NCBI GenBank assembly: GCA_009193035.1 | Contig: SWDT01000008.1 | Span: 124,001-188,000, forward strand | Length of the DNA stretch: 64,000 nucleotides | Reading direction: 5' to 3' | DNA from: Halicephalobus mephisto | Taxonomy: Eukaryota; Nematoda; Chromadorea; Rhabditida; Panagrolaimidae | Shown: positions 16,701 through 27,450 of the stretch, piece after piece | How the letters are laid out: every line of letters begins with the position of its first letter | Position numbering within the stretch: position 1 is the first letter of the stretch | Position numbers and translations under genes: made by a program | Notes under the pieces: generated by a model | The model's database searches: none | Told to the model about the DNA's origin: nothing | What the model saw: only the letters and a program-made list of their open reading frames with translations

Positions 16701-17464
16701 GATATTTAAAAAATTAAATTTTCGTAAATTTTAATTTTTTCAATTAATTAAAATAAAATTCGAATTTAATTATAAAAAATGAATTACTATATTTAATTTA
16801 TTTTAAAAAGTTTAAATATAAATATTTTTGAACTTCCTTGTTGTAGATTTTTGGATTTTTTTATCTTTAAAAACTTCAAAAATCAATGATCGACTTTGAA
16901 TAAAGATTTCAAAAACGTCATCATGATGACAGTTCACGAAAATTCTGATTAGTTTAGTCTTTGTTTGGGCCAAAATTTTCGACCTTATCTGTTGACCGTC
17001 GATCCCGGACTAATCCCTTCCTCGAAGAAAAAAAAAATTAAAACTTTGGTCTCGACGATAATTTTTACAATTACAAAACCCACCATTTTTTGTTTGAGGA
17101 TTTCCATTTGAGATTCGAATACGGTAGGACAGGTCGACGACGGTCTCGGGGATACTGTACCGTCAGAAGACGAAGAACAAGTACTCGCACTTGAACTGTG
17201 AGTTGGTTTTTCTTCTTGAGACACATTACCGTAATTAATGACGTCATCAGAATCCAAACTGCAGAAACTTTTTGCTTTTTTGTATCTTTCTAATTTTCGA
17301 AGACTAAGTTCGCAAAGATTTCTGTATTCTCTGAACTGGTCGTCCCCGTCGGCAGATGTCTGAGGATGTCTGGCGATTCTTTCAGCGACAGTTCCGCTGA
17401 CGGATATGGTAGAAGTCTCGGAGATAGAGAGGTTCATGGTCGAAACACTCATGGTTAAAGACAT
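13736..17464 (-). CDS. Serine-rich protein with a LURAP1-like leucine segment
   Basis: Three exons join in phase 0: 17464-17084, 15541-15152 and 14017-13736, giving 350 residues. Exon 1 encodes a Ser/Thr-rich start (MSLTMSVSTMNLSISETST) and FREYRNLCELSLRKLERYKK. The exon 1-2 junction makes a helical heptad-like segment: QMEILKQKM then ISMMETDVELLQKLVVLGET then IQELK. This resembles the leucine-repeat core of LURAP1 adaptors (L-R-x-E-M-x-x-L-R-x-x-D-V-x-L-x-x-Q-L-L-x-L), which bridge MRCK kinase and myosin-18A. The rest is low-complexity and probably disordered: SYGEEEDDWRPLD, an acidic run VEDDIEDDIEDDVDEP, a basic patch PPRSSNRMFANRKI, and an Ser-rich tail ending VTTVKTEG. The ATG lies 1 base behind a TTTTTCAG acceptor, and AATAAA lies 81 bases after the stop. 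The gene structure is well supported; the family call rests on one short segment and may be wrong. Confidence 0.7.
14035..15110 (-). repeat. Tandem repeats filling intron 2 of the LURAP-like gene
   Basis: Two arrays are present. From 14040 to 14350 a roughly 70-base unit based on 'aaatttcagaatttatcaaa' repeats four times. From about 14480 to 15020 a unit of about 101 bases with 'ccagaggtttcagaatcttt' repeats at 14722, 14823 and 14925 almost unchanged, with older copies to the left. Nothing else is seen in this 1.1-kb intron. Confidence 0.75.
15580..16020. repeat. AT-rich simple repeat in intron 1 of the LURAP-like gene
   Basis: Variants of 'ttttctaaattatttgattt' recur about 12 times. Low complexity, with no coding signal. 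Confidence 0.6.
16048..16215 (-). CDS. Small ORF (55 aa) nested in intron 1 of the LURAP-like gene, unknown function
   Basis: An ATG-to-TAA ORF on the same strand as the host gene: MDQMTVFFVGKIDSENNIIR, then ILLQDPKLVAQLTPNRFARE, then IGSHLARSLISNENQ. Its composition is balanced and its codons are not AT-simple, in sharp contrast to the flanking repeats. The stop codon overlaps AATAAA (caaTAAa), which could serve as its own poly(A) signal. No splice acceptor directly precedes the ATG, and the ORF runs nine codons upstream of it. It could be a nested gene, an alternative exon of the host, or chance. I recognise no family. Confidence 0.4.
16380..16840. repeat. About 155-bp tandem repeat (3 copies) in intron 1 of the LURAP-like gene
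   Basis: Three successive copies of a block containing 'taattataaaaaatgaatta' and 'ttaaatataaatattttt' are visible. Between 16841 and 17083 the intron is unique AT-rich sequence with no feature seen. Confidence 0.65.
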
Positions 17465-17465
17465 T

Positions 17466-17482
17466 CTGAAAAATATTTTTTA
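17466..17482 (-). promoter_or_regulatory. Trans-splice acceptor at the LURAP-like start
   Basis: On the minus strand, aaaaaatatttttcag is followed by A and then the ATG at 17464. This exact acceptor with no visible upstream exon is typical of an SL1 site. Confidence 0.6.
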
Positions 17483-17639
17483 AAAAATAAAACTATTGGA
17501 AGCACGAAGAAACACGAAATAAAAACATCAAAGATAAAACGTCACAAGTTTTCAATAATGAACTGACAATCATATTATTTTAAGTACTGTCAACATATTT
17601 GTCCAAAAATCCCAAAAATTATCATGAAAGGAAATTTAG

Positions 17640-18060
17640 AAATTTTCCAGTTAAGACAAAAAATTAAAATTAATTTTTACTTAATTTTAAAAATTTTTAC
17701 AAAAATGTTAGAAATTCAAAATTTTATTAAAAAAATCCCAAAAATGGTCTCGACACGAATTTTCAAAATTTTCTGCTTAAGACAAAAATTAAAATTAATT
17801 TTTACAAAAATGTTAGAAATTCAAAATTTTGTTAAAAAATCCCAAAAATGGTCTCGACACGAATTTTCGAAATTTTCTGCTTAAGACAAAAATTAAAATT
17901 AATTTTTACAAAAATGTTAGAAATTCAAAATTTTATTTAAAAAATCCCAAAAATGGTCTCGACACGAATTTTCAAAATTTTCCAGTTAAGACAAAAAATT
18001 AAAATTAATTTTTACTTGATTTTAACAATTTCTAATTCCATTATTATAAAACTCAAAAAA
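17640..18060. repeat. Tandem repeat of about 104 bp carrying the 'tctcgacacgaatttt' motif
   Basis: The motif ggtctcgacacgaattttc begins at 17746, 17850 and 17955, each followed by 'aaattttc' and a purine-rich block 'taagacaaaaattaaaatta'. A fourth, degraded copy follows. The same core heads an unrelated array at 56130-57130. Confidence 0.8.
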
Positions 18061-18359
18061 TCCCAAAAATTATTTTTTTATAAATTTCAAAATTTTTCCA
18101 GTCGAGACCAAAAAGTGAAAAATTTAGGATTTAGGTGATTTTTCGAAATTATTAAATGAGTTTTTAAAAACTCTAAAAATATTAAAATTTATTTAAAAAT
18201 AGAAATTTTTCAAAAACAAACTTCTTCGTTCGCTACAATACATGGTTTAAAATTTCATAGAAGATTAAAGTTCTGAGGATCAAAAAAAGAAAAAAATTAT
18301 CAACGGCAGACACTTATTCTCCGAACTGACTGTTTTTAAAAAAAACAGCTTTAACGAAC

Positions 18360-18720
18360 TTTTCGAAGAAAAATCGAACAAAAAACAGTTGTTCCTCTTT
18401 TACGTCGCAAAATTTACCTCATTTATTTCATTTTTATATTAATTTTTTTATAATTAAAGAAACTTAATATCTTATTTAAGTAAAAAAATTAATTTTAAAA
18501 AATTCCGAAATTAGTGGAAATTGAAAAAGGAAAAAAATAGGGAGCAAATGTCACTAGAAGATTGTACGATATTTGTTCCCCTTTATTTCCTAAGATTTAT
18601 TCCGTTTTTATATTAATTTTTTTATAATTAAAGAAACTTAATATCTTAGTTAAGTAAAAAAAAATTAATTTTAAAAAATTCCGAAATCAGAAAAAAACAG
18701 GGGGAAATGCCGCTGGGGCT
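18360..18720. repeat. Two tandem copies of the 'agggagcaaatgtc' dispersed repeat
   Basis: A block of roughly 175 bases containing 'tttttataattaaagaaact' occurs at about 18434 and again at about 18608. Inverted ends 'cagttgttcctc' and 'agggagcaaatgtc' suggest a small non-autonomous element. It belongs to the same family as 100-330 and 9000-9260. Confidence 0.6.
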
Positions 18721-20179
18721 GACTGTTATGAAGCTCAAAAATCGGACAAAAGACAAAAATCAAATCGACCTCTGTCCCGAGTTTTGGGTGATTGAGGCTT
18801 ATCAGTCGGGAGAAAACAGAAAAGTAGGTAGCAATCAGTATAATCCGACCCTGAATTACGACAGACTGTCCAAGACACAAAATGGCCCGCATTCCATCAG
18901 ACCACCTAATCCTTGTGAAATTTTCATTTATATTTCATTTATGAAAATCACACCAGGATAAAAATAAAAAAATTAAAAAATTAAAATTCTTAAAAAATTA
19001 AAAAATTAAAATTCTTAAAAATTAAAAAATTGAAATTCTTAAAAAATTAAAAAATTAAAATTCTTAAAAATTAAAAAACGAAATTTTTTTAAATTAAAAA
19101 AATTAAAATTTTTTAAATTATAAAAATTAAAAAACTAAATTCTAAAAAAATTTAAAAATTGAATTTTTATAAAAATTGATTTTTTTATAAAATTGTTCTG
19201 ACATGATTTTTTTAACTTCAAAAATCGTTGATTTTAGATCTTGATTCCAGAGTCAGAGCATTATAAAAATTGATTTTTCTACGAAATGGTCTTGAAACGA
19301 GTTCTCGGAATTTTATAAAAAGTTTGAAAATCGTTTTTATAAAAATTAAAAATTAAATTTTTTAAATTAAAAATTTTTCAAAATTAAGAATTTCTAAAAT
19401 TTCTAAATTCTGAAAAATTAGAAACTTAAAAAACTGAAGAATTTCCAAATTCTGAAAAATTAAAAATTTTTAAAATCTTATAAATTAAAATTCTGAAAAA
19501 TTAAAAACTTCTAAGATTCTAAAAAATAAAGAATTTCTAATATTTCTAAAATTCCAAAAAATTAAAAACTTCCAAAATTCCGAAAAATGAGGAATTGCTG
19601 AAATTTCTAAAATTCTGAAAAATCAAAAATTTCTGAGATTCCGAAAAATAAAGAATTTCTAATATTTCTAAAATTCCGAAAAATGAGGAATTGCTGAAAT
19701 TATCTAAGATTGCAGAATCTGTCACGGAACTTTAGACGATTCTAGAAACTTCGACGAAATTTCAGTATACATAATTGGACCAGAAAGTTTAAACCCGGTT
19801 TATTCAATTAAAAAAGGCGTTGATGAAGCTGATGGAAGGCCCAATTACAGAGATTGAACATCTGCGAAAAAACCGCATTTGGGTTCGTCGTCGATCCATC
19901 TGGATCAGGTTTTCGGGTGGTCGATCGGGCGCGAAAACAAAAAACCCCGCAGGCAATCAAGTGATGATGAATCCATTATGGCTTTTTGTTGCGGGACAAG
20001 GGTTGCCAAATGGACATTCAATGACCATTTTAGAACAAGTTTTACAAGGGCAAGCTAGTTCGTCCAAAAAATCGCACTATTTTGAAAATTAAAAAATTTC
20101 AGACTGTTCTGAAATTGTTTCAAACAAATTTTCAGAATGTTATAGATTTTTATTTTAAATAATTTCGAAAATTCTAATT

Positions 20180-20510
20180 TAAAAAAAATAAAAAATAAAA
20201 TTTTGGCGAAAAGTGAATATTGCCAAATTTGAGTTTTTGGCGAAAAGTGAACTAATGCAAATTTTGGTTTTTATATTTTTCTGCAAATTAAAAGTCGATT
20301 TTTTCTGAATTAATTTTGACATTAAATTTTTTATTTTAAATAATTTCGAAAATTCACATTTAAAAAAATAAAAAATAAAATTTTGGCGAAAAGTGAATAT
20401 TGCCAAATTTGAGTTTTTGGCAAAAAGTGAACTAATGCAAATTTCGGTTTTTATATTTTTCTGTAAATTAAAAGTCGATTTTTTGCAAAATTAAATTACT
20501 CTAAATTTTC
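20180..20510. repeat. Tandem pair of a 170-bp repeat ('ggcgaaaagtgaatattgcc'), also at 34690-35010
   Basis: Two adjacent copies contain ggcgaaaagtgaatattgcc, 'ttgagtttttggcgaaaagtgaac' (split here only for length), 'gtttttatatttttctgc' and 'aaaagtcgatttttt'. The same tandem pair, in the same orientation, recurs 14.5 kb away. Confidence 0.85.
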
Positions 20511-21399
20511 ACAATCTTTCAAATTTTCATAATTTTTAATTTCAGATGTTGATTTTGAATTTTCTTTGACTTCTGAAAACTTTTTAGATTTCTCATGATT
20601 CTACAAAGTTTAAAAAGCTTCTAAACGATTCTGAAGTCTTCCAAAAGTTCTTTACACAAATCTGCAAACCTCCAGAAATTTTTAAAAAATTCCAAAATCT
20701 TCCAAAAATCCGTTTCATGATTTTAAAAATCTCCATAATTTCCCACAAATCCCTCCATAAAAATCCATCAACTTCCAGAAATTAAAAAAAATCTTTTGGA
20801 ATTTCAAAAAAGTTGAAAATTTAAAAAAAAATCAAAAATTAAAAAAATGGAAATCTTTCGAAATTTTAAAAAGTTAATTTTTAAAAAGTCGAAAATCTAA
20901 AAATTTCTAAAAAAATCGAAAATTAAAAAAAATTGAAAATTTTTAAAAGTCGGAAATCTTCCAGAAATCCCCTACATGATTTTACAACTTTCCGGAAATT
21001 TGAAATTCCAAATTTTTGTTGATTTTTAAAATTAATTTTCGATTTATTTTTTTAAATTAAAAAACCCATAATTGAATCGAATCAAAATTTATCCAAAAAA
21101 GTTTTCGAAGTCCCAGAATCAGACAGCTTGATGAATGAGACAAGTTAATTCGATTTTGGTTGCAATTCCAGATTCGATAACTTCAATTCCAAAATCAACC
21201 AAAAGGAATTTGCGCAGTTTAATATTCTTTCGTCGTCAATTTTGATTCCATTTCTGGAATTTCTCGAAAAATAATGAAAATGAAAGTTTTTATAATTTTT
21301 CGAAAAACTTCATTTATTTTAAAACCTGACTAAAAGTCACACTGTAAGATAAAAAATCGGATTTTTGGGGGATTTAATTTTTAAAAACTTCAATTTTTA

Positions 21400-21880
21400 A
21401 AAAAATTATTTTTTTATTTTTTAAAATAAAACTTGAAATATTCTCCAAAAATAATTAAAAAGAAAGTTATAAATAATAATAGCATTATTCTATTTGAAAC
21501 AAAGTTCGAAATTTTTTATTTTTTTTATAAAATTTTCAAAATAAAATTCGAAATATTCTGTATTTAAAAATACCTAAAAATTACTTTATAAATATTATAA
21601 ATAGTAATAGCATTATTCTATTTGAAACAAAATTCAAAATTTTTTATTTTTTTATAAAATTTTCAAAATAAAATTCGAAATATTCTGTATTTAAAAATAC
21701 CTAAAAATTACTTTATAAATATTATAAATAGTAATAGTATGATTCTTTTCAGGACAAAGTTCAAAATTTTTAAAATAAAATTCAAAATAGTTTCTATTTA
21801 AAGATACCCAACAATCACTAAAAAAGTTATAGATAATAATAATAGCATGATTCTTTTCAGGACAAAGTTTAAACAACGTT
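21400..21880. repeat. About 120-bp tandem repeat, three copies
   Basis: Blocks with 'aaataataatagcattattct' variants and 'ataaaattcgaaatattctg' repeat three times, with the last copy the most diverged. No coding signal. Confidence 0.65.
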
Positions 21881-22079
21881 ATCCGTTTCTGTAATAGAAT
21901 AATAAAAATTTTATTGGAAAAATAATTTAATTGTGAAATAAAATAGGCTTTTTATCTTCATGTACCGTGTCAAAGTCCGAAAGTGAAGCTCGTTAAGTCC
22001 GAGGTCGTTTCTGATTGTCAAAAATTACAAGAAGTCATAAAAACAAAACATAATCACAAGATATCCAAGGTCAAAAAGG

Positions 22080-22560
22080 CTGTAGACCAAGAAAAGAAAT
22101 CCTCTCGAGACCAAGAAATAGATTTTTTCAAGACCAAAAAAGAAATCTTTTCAAGACCAAGAAATAGATTTTTTCAAGATCAAGAAATAGATTTTTTCGA
22201 AACCAAGAAATAGAATTTTTCAAAATCAAGAAATAGATTTTTTCGAAACCAAGAAGGAAATCTCTCCGAGACCAAAAAATAGATCTTTTCGAGATCAAGA
22301 AATAGATTTTTTCGAAACCAAAAAAGAAATCTTTCTAAGACCAAAAAAGAAATCTTTCCGAGACCAAAAAAGAATTCTTTCCGAGACCAAGAAATAGATC
22401 TTTTCAAGACCAAAAAGGAAATGTTTTCGAGACCAAGAAAAGAAATCTTTCCGAGACCAAGAAATAGATCTTTTCAAGACCAAAAAGGAAATGTTTTCGA
22501 GACCAAGAAAAGAAATCCTCTCAAGATGAAGAAAGAAATCCTCTCGGAACAAAAACGTGG
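22080..22560. repeat. Minisatellite of about 20-25 bp ('gaccaagaaatagatttttt')
   Basis: About 20 units of gaccaagaaatagatttttt or gaccaaaaaagaaatctttc alternate. The array keeps several frames open on both strands (for example 21983-22213 and 22295-22594 minus), which explains the apparent ORFs. No evidence of translation. Confidence 0.85.
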
Positions 22561-22829
22561 GAACCCGATTTGTCCAAAATTGGCTCCGACTCATAAAAAT
22601 GGTCTCTACTTAAATTACAGGTTCTAGAAGTGAAAAATATTTTTTTAAAGTGATAATTTCAACTCAACTAGACTGCTCGGGGAAGAGCGAGCGAAAGGTC
22701 CTCGAAAGTCAAGTGGATATCTCTGTCAGCATCCGGATCTAATCCGAATCTGGACTTTTCTGGAAATAAAATCCTATGCAAGCTTCCAGAATAGAGTGGA
22801 AGATTTTCGAACTTTTGAGAACCTTATAA

Positions 22830-23400
22830 AGGATTCAAAAACAACAAGAAATTTTGTAGAAATTTTCAGAAATTTTACAAAATTGATCAGAAAAGTTCGA
22901 AGTTTTTGTAACATTCTAGAAAATTTCAGAGAATTTTTGGATATTACAAGTTTTCAAAAATATTTTATAATTTTGTAGATATTTTCAGAAATCTTGTAAA
23001 AGCAGATAGAATCTTACAAAATCTATTAGAAAAGTTCGAAATTTCCTAGAATATTACAAGTTTAAAAAATTTTAGGATATTATAAGTTTTCAAAAATATT
23101 TTATAATTTTGTAGAAGCAGATAGAATCTTACAAAATCTATTCGAAAAGTTCGAAATTTTCTAGAATATTACAAGTTTTGAAAAAATTTTTGAATATTAT
23201 AAGTTTTCAAAAATATTTTATAATTTTGTAGATATTTTCAGAAATCTTGTAAAAGCAGATAGAATCTTACAAAATCTATTAGAAAAGTTCGAAATTTCCT
23301 AGAATATTACAAGTTTAAAAAAATTTTTGAATATTATAAGTTTTCAAAACTATTTTATAATCTTGTAGATATTTTCAGAAGTCTTCCAAAAAGTTTTAGA
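22830..23400. repeat. Tandem repeat of about 130-140 bp, three to four copies
   Basis: Each copy holds 'agaaaagttcgaaatttcct', 'agaatattacaag', 'ttataagttttcaaaaatat' and 'aaagcagatagaatcttac'. No coding capacity. Confidence 0.75.
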
Positions 23401-23934
23401 ATCATCCAATGTCAATCGGAATTTTTTAAAACCTTTTGAACTTTTGGGATTTTGTAGAATTTCATCAAAAATTCCGGAATCTCCTTAAAATTTTATAAAT
23501 TTTCCAAAAACTTTCAGAATTTAAAAAAAAAACTTTAAATAAACATTTTAAACTAAAAATTTTCAGTTTGTGTTGCGACTTTTTCAAAATAGTTTTAAAC
23601 TTTAATTTTGTAATAATGCCGTTGTGTGATGGAATTTACCAAAAGGATTAACGAAAAAATTGAACCTGAATAGAGTGTCAATCTGTGACCCGTCATCCTT
23701 CCTCAACAAACACTGAAAAAATTGAAAGGAAATAAACAAACACCTTGGTCAGTTCGAGTTTTCCTTATTTGAGAAAGTCATAAAACAAATGATAACAGAA
23801 TTGAATTGAAATCGATTCAAATAACTTTGTTTTTGACTCAAAATGAATCTGATAAAAAACAAGAATTAAATGATTTTTTTATGAATGTTAAGACATCGTA
23901 AGAAAATGGACTTTGATTATGTCACTTTTCTGTT

Positions 23935-24390
23935 CCAAACATTTATATTTCGATATTAAAACTAAAAAGAAAAACATATTTATAATAAAGTAATCAAATT
24001 CATAGATTCTGAATCTAAAATCAGAAGCAATAGTTGATTTTCAGAACTTAGGAATCTAGATTAGATTGAATTTATATATTAAAAGTTTGTATCGTAGATA
24101 TTTATATTTCGATATTAAAACTAAAAAGAAAATATTTACAATAAAGTAATCAAATTCATAGATTCTGAATCTAAGATCAGAAACAATAGTTAATTTTCAG
24201 AACTTAGGAATCTAGATTAGATGGGATTTATATATTAAAAGTTTGTATCGTAGTTATTTATACTTCGATATTAAAACTAAAACAGAAAATATTTATAATA
24301 AAGTAATCAAATTCATAGATTCTGAATCTAAGATCAGAAACAATAGGTGATTTTCAGAATCCAGAACTCTGAAGACTAATTCTAGATTTT
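23935..24390. repeat. Three tandem copies (about 160 bp) of the 'attctgaatctaaaatcaga' family
   Basis: 'aaagtaatcaaattcatag' followed by 'attctgaatctaagatcag' and 'ttttcagaacttaggaatct' recurs three times. The same vocabulary appears in the palindromic elements in the SLC6 gene introns (53215-53640 and 54061-54411), so these are probably one family. Confidence 0.7.
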
Positions 24391-24564
24391 AAGGATATTT
24401 GAAATTCGACATCGAAACTTTATTAAAAATAGAAATTTACCTAAAATAGTTTCTAAAATACTACATAACAGATGTAAAGTTATTTAAAATAGTTTTTCGT
24501 TTTCAATTTTTAAATTAAAATTGTAAAAATTAAAATATAAATGCTTAAAACAGAAATATTACAT

Positions 24565-24695
24565 CCCGACGGACTTTGAACACGAAAGTCCCTGAGGCAT
24601 TCGGTAACAGTTTCGCGTTGTATTTTTGGTCTGATGAAAGACTTCTAATATGTAGTGAATAGTCCCGATATTTGGCATTTTAGTTCTAATATTAC
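24565..24695 (-). pseudogene. Decayed coding-like fragment, second copy at 38935-39065
   Basis: On the minus strand this reads QISGLFTTY, stop, KSFIRPKIQRETVTECLRDF, RV. The copy at 38935-39065 reads QISGRFTTYQKSLIRPKIQ then RETVTECLRDFRVGN without the stop. The two DNA segments match at roughly 90 percent over 130 bases. This looks like the remains of a duplicated gene or transposon ORF. Family unknown. Confidence 0.5.
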
Positions 24696-25099
24696 AGTAG
24701 GATTAAAATTTGTTTTATAAAAATTTATCTATTGTGCCAGCCGATACTTGACAAAAAAAAAGATAAAAATGAACCGAAAGATTAAAGGATAAATATTATC
24801 AGATTGATAATCAAAGTCATGTGTGAATGGTTGTTTTTTAACGTCAGCAAAAATCTTTCAAAAAAATTTTTTGGTGATTTTAGGTGAAAAAAAATAAATA
24901 GATTTTCTACCCAAGACCACGAAGTTTTTTTAAAATATTTTTTCTTTAATCTCGAATGGAAATTAAATAAAAATAAATGTGCAAAATTTCCATTCAGGAC
25001 CTGATGAAATACTTTAAGGAGACTTTCCGTGGTCCCAATTGGAAATAAAATAAAAAATCAAATATAATTTATATCCAAGACTAAAGACTGTATTTAAAA

Positions 25100-25640
25100 A
25101 ACTTCTTAGTTTCGAATGGAAATTACATATAAGTATATATATATTAAAAAGTTGATGTTCATCCTCTGAAGGATATACATCAACTTTTTAATACACAGCA
25201 CCACATACATATAGTTTATATTTAAAACTAAATACTCTATCTAAGACTAAAGACTGTATTTAAAAAACTTTTTAGTTTCGAATGGAAATTACATATAAGT
25301 CTATATATTAAAAAGTTGATGTTCATACTCTGAAGGATATACATCAACTAATTAATACACAGCACCACATACATATAGTTTATATTTAAAACTAAATACT
25401 CTATTAAAAAAACTTTCTAGTCTCGAGTGGAAATTACATATAAGTATATATATTAAAAAGTTGATGTTCATCCTCTGAAGGATATACATCAACTGATGAA
25501 TACACAGCACCACATACATATGATTCCTCATTCAAAACTAACTAGATCTTAAAAAAGACTTTTTTCTTGGTCACGGATGGAAACCGTATATAAGGAAGTA
25601 TATATCAAAAGGTTGATGTTCCTTCATTAAAAGCAAAAAG
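25100..25640. repeat. Tandem repeat with embedded hairpin ('aaagttgatgttcatcctct')
   Basis: Four units start at about 25139, 25314, 25451 and 25603. Unit 1 contains an inverted repeat, 25144-25191: a 15-bp perfect stem, a 2x2 internal loop, 5 more base pairs and a CTGA loop. Units 2 and 3 keep the loop and the inner stem but have mismatches at the stem base. A shared tail, 'acacagcaccacatacatat', follows the first three hairpins. Confidence 0.8.
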
Positions 25641-25924
25641 CTCATCTCGAAAAGGGCAAAAAACAGAGCTTCAAAGGGAGTTTAGTAAACATTCTCGATC
25701 GTGTCGTGCCGTTCACGATAGAAGGTCAAAAAAAAGTACTTCTTGCGCAAAAAAGCAAAAACAGCGGGATAGTGAAAAGTAAAACTAACTCCGGAGTTTC
25801 TCGGGGATCAACTTACATCCTTGACCAAAATTCGCGGACAATAATCGAAAGCAAAATTCGTTACTTTTCAAAAACGAATCAATTAAGTTTTTTTTAAAAT
25901 TCAAAATTTTAAAAAAAATAAAAA

Positions 25925-26302
25925 ATGACCAGTTTGTTTGAAATTTTAGAAAGCATTATGAAAATAGTTGGATTATCCTTTTTGGAGGATTTTCAAAATG
26001 TGTACTCAGGCGTCTTCATCAAATACGCTGTGGATCCAGCTCATCCAATTTTGGTCAAGGAGAAAAGAGATCTCGATGGATCAATGAAGCTGAAAATTAA
26101 ACGGACCGGAGATGAGAACCATTTTGAGTCAAAAATAATTTGCATAAACCATTGGCCAGCTGCACTTGGGAGAATTTTCGGGTCGGACCATGGCAACCAG
26201 CTGCTCTATGAGAACTGTCCGATAACCGTAACCCCCATGACAGCTGCTCCCTTAGGATTTTTGCCCCCTAAGTTTACATTAATTCAAAAACTTTACTTTT
26301 AG
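25925..26302 (+). CDS. Hypothetical protein of 125 aa, uncertain
   Basis: An ATG-to-TAG ORF with balanced composition: MTSLFEILESIMKIVGLSFL, DFQNVYSGVFIKYAVDP, KEKRDLDGSMKLKIKRTGDE and ICINHWPAALGRIFGSDHGN. No domain is recognised. The first 100 residues lie in unique sequence, but the last 22 codons fall in the first unit of the tandem repeat that continues to 26620, so the C-terminus is repeat-derived or the true end is a missed splice donor. An in-frame ORF (25706-25897) sits 27 bases upstream and might be an exon of the same gene. The ORF could also be fortuitous. Confidence 0.35.
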   Translation: MTSLFEILESIMKIVGLSFLEDFQNVYSGVFIKYAVDPAHPILVKEKRDLDGSMKLKIKRTGDENHFESKIICINHWPAALGRIFGSDHGNQLLYENCPITVTPMTAAPLGFLPPKFTLIQKLYF

Positions 26303-26620
26303 GTTAACTCATTTAATTGACTTTTTAGATACAAGAAAAATTGGTCAAAAAAATGAACTATATGATAATTATCCTCCGTGACAGCTGCTCCCTTAGGATC
26401 TCTGCCCCCTAAGTTTACATTAATACAAAAACTTTACTTTTTAAATTAACTTATTTAATTGACTTTTTAGATACAAGAAAAATTGATCTAAAAAAATGAA
26501 CTATATGATAATTATCCTCCGTGACAGCTGCTCAGGATTTTTGTCTTCTAAGTTTACATTAATACAAAAACTTTATTTTTAAATTAATCTAATTACTTAA
26601 TTGACTTTTCATCGTAGGAA
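26238..26620. repeat. Three tandem copies (about 140 bp) beginning 'tgacagctgctcccttagga'
   Basis: Units start at 26238, 26381 and 26520, each with 'cctaagtttacattaat', 'acaaaaactttactttt' and 'ttagatacaagaaaaattg'. The first unit overlaps the end of the 25925-26302 ORF. Confidence 0.85.
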
Positions 26621-26635
26621 AATTATTGCTATATA

Positions 26636-26860
26636 ATCCCTATATCAATCTTGTTAGTTACTAGATTACTGTATTGGGTCATTTTAAGTGTCAAAAAAAA
26701 TATTTTTAAAACGAAAAACTGAAATTATTTTAAAAAATTAAGAAATGAATATAGTAAGGAAGAACCTATCAGAAGTCCATATATCAATCTTGTTAGTTAC
26801 TAGATTACTGTATTGGGTCATTTTAGATGACTGGTCTAGAAATGAAAACTGAAATCAACC
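26636..26860. repeat. Tandem pair with 'gattactgtattgggtcatt'
   Basis: 'atatcaatcttgttagttac' plus 'tagattactgtattgggtca' occurs at about 26641 and again 140 bases later. The second half matches the dispersed family seen at 530-700 and 39770-39910. Confidence 0.65.
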
Positions 26861-27179
26861 TTGTGGAATTTAAGGGAGTAAATATCGCAGAGGATACTGC
26901 CATATAACCTCCATGAGATTCAAGTGGACAAATAAGTATTTTGCCGAAAAATTCAGTAACCTGATTCGAACTTGAAAAGTCGCACTTTCACTCGAGAGGC
27001 TCAAAAGTGACCACAGGATCCTTTTCCGTCTTTTGTTGTCAAAACTTTTGAATGAATAAGGTTGTCGAAAAAGCGTCATTCAATCGCGATAGGGTTAGTT
27101 TTAGTTTCACCCGAAATTCGTCATTTTTAAAAATAGGGACTTATTGCGCGAAAAATCACACAATAGAATTTTTGTAATT

Positions 27180-27450
27180 TTTATTGGATTTCATAATTGA
27201 ATAATTTCCATAAATAAAAAAATAAAATAATTTTCATAAATAAAAAAATTTAATAATTTTCATAAACAAAAAATTGAATAATTTTCATAAATAAAAAATT
27301 TAATAATTTTTATACATAAAAAAATTTAATAATTTTCATAAGTAAAAAAATTGAATAATTTTCATAAGTAAAAAATTTAATAATTTTCATAAATAAAAAA
27401 ATTGAATAATTTTCATAAATAAAAAAAATTGAATAATTAGGTCAATTTTC
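27180..27450. repeat. 23-bp minisatellite 'aataattttcataaataaaa'
   Basis: About 11 nearly identical units in a row. Between 27640 and 28140 a further array of about 150-base units with 'aaaaacatggatttgaagg' variants follows. No coding signal in either. Confidence 0.75.

Noticed and set aside
18707..18961. 84-codon ORF at the edge of a dispersed repeat
   Set aside because: Open on both strands, no start context, and its first codons lie in the repeat.
19820..20092. 90-codon ORF in a GC-richer island
   Set aside because: The composition is suggestive, but there is no recognisable domain, splice partner or acceptor. Kept only as an island in the desert entry.
21983..22627. Lysine/phenylalanine-rich ORFs on both strands
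   Set aside because: Generated by the gaccaagaaatag minisatellite.
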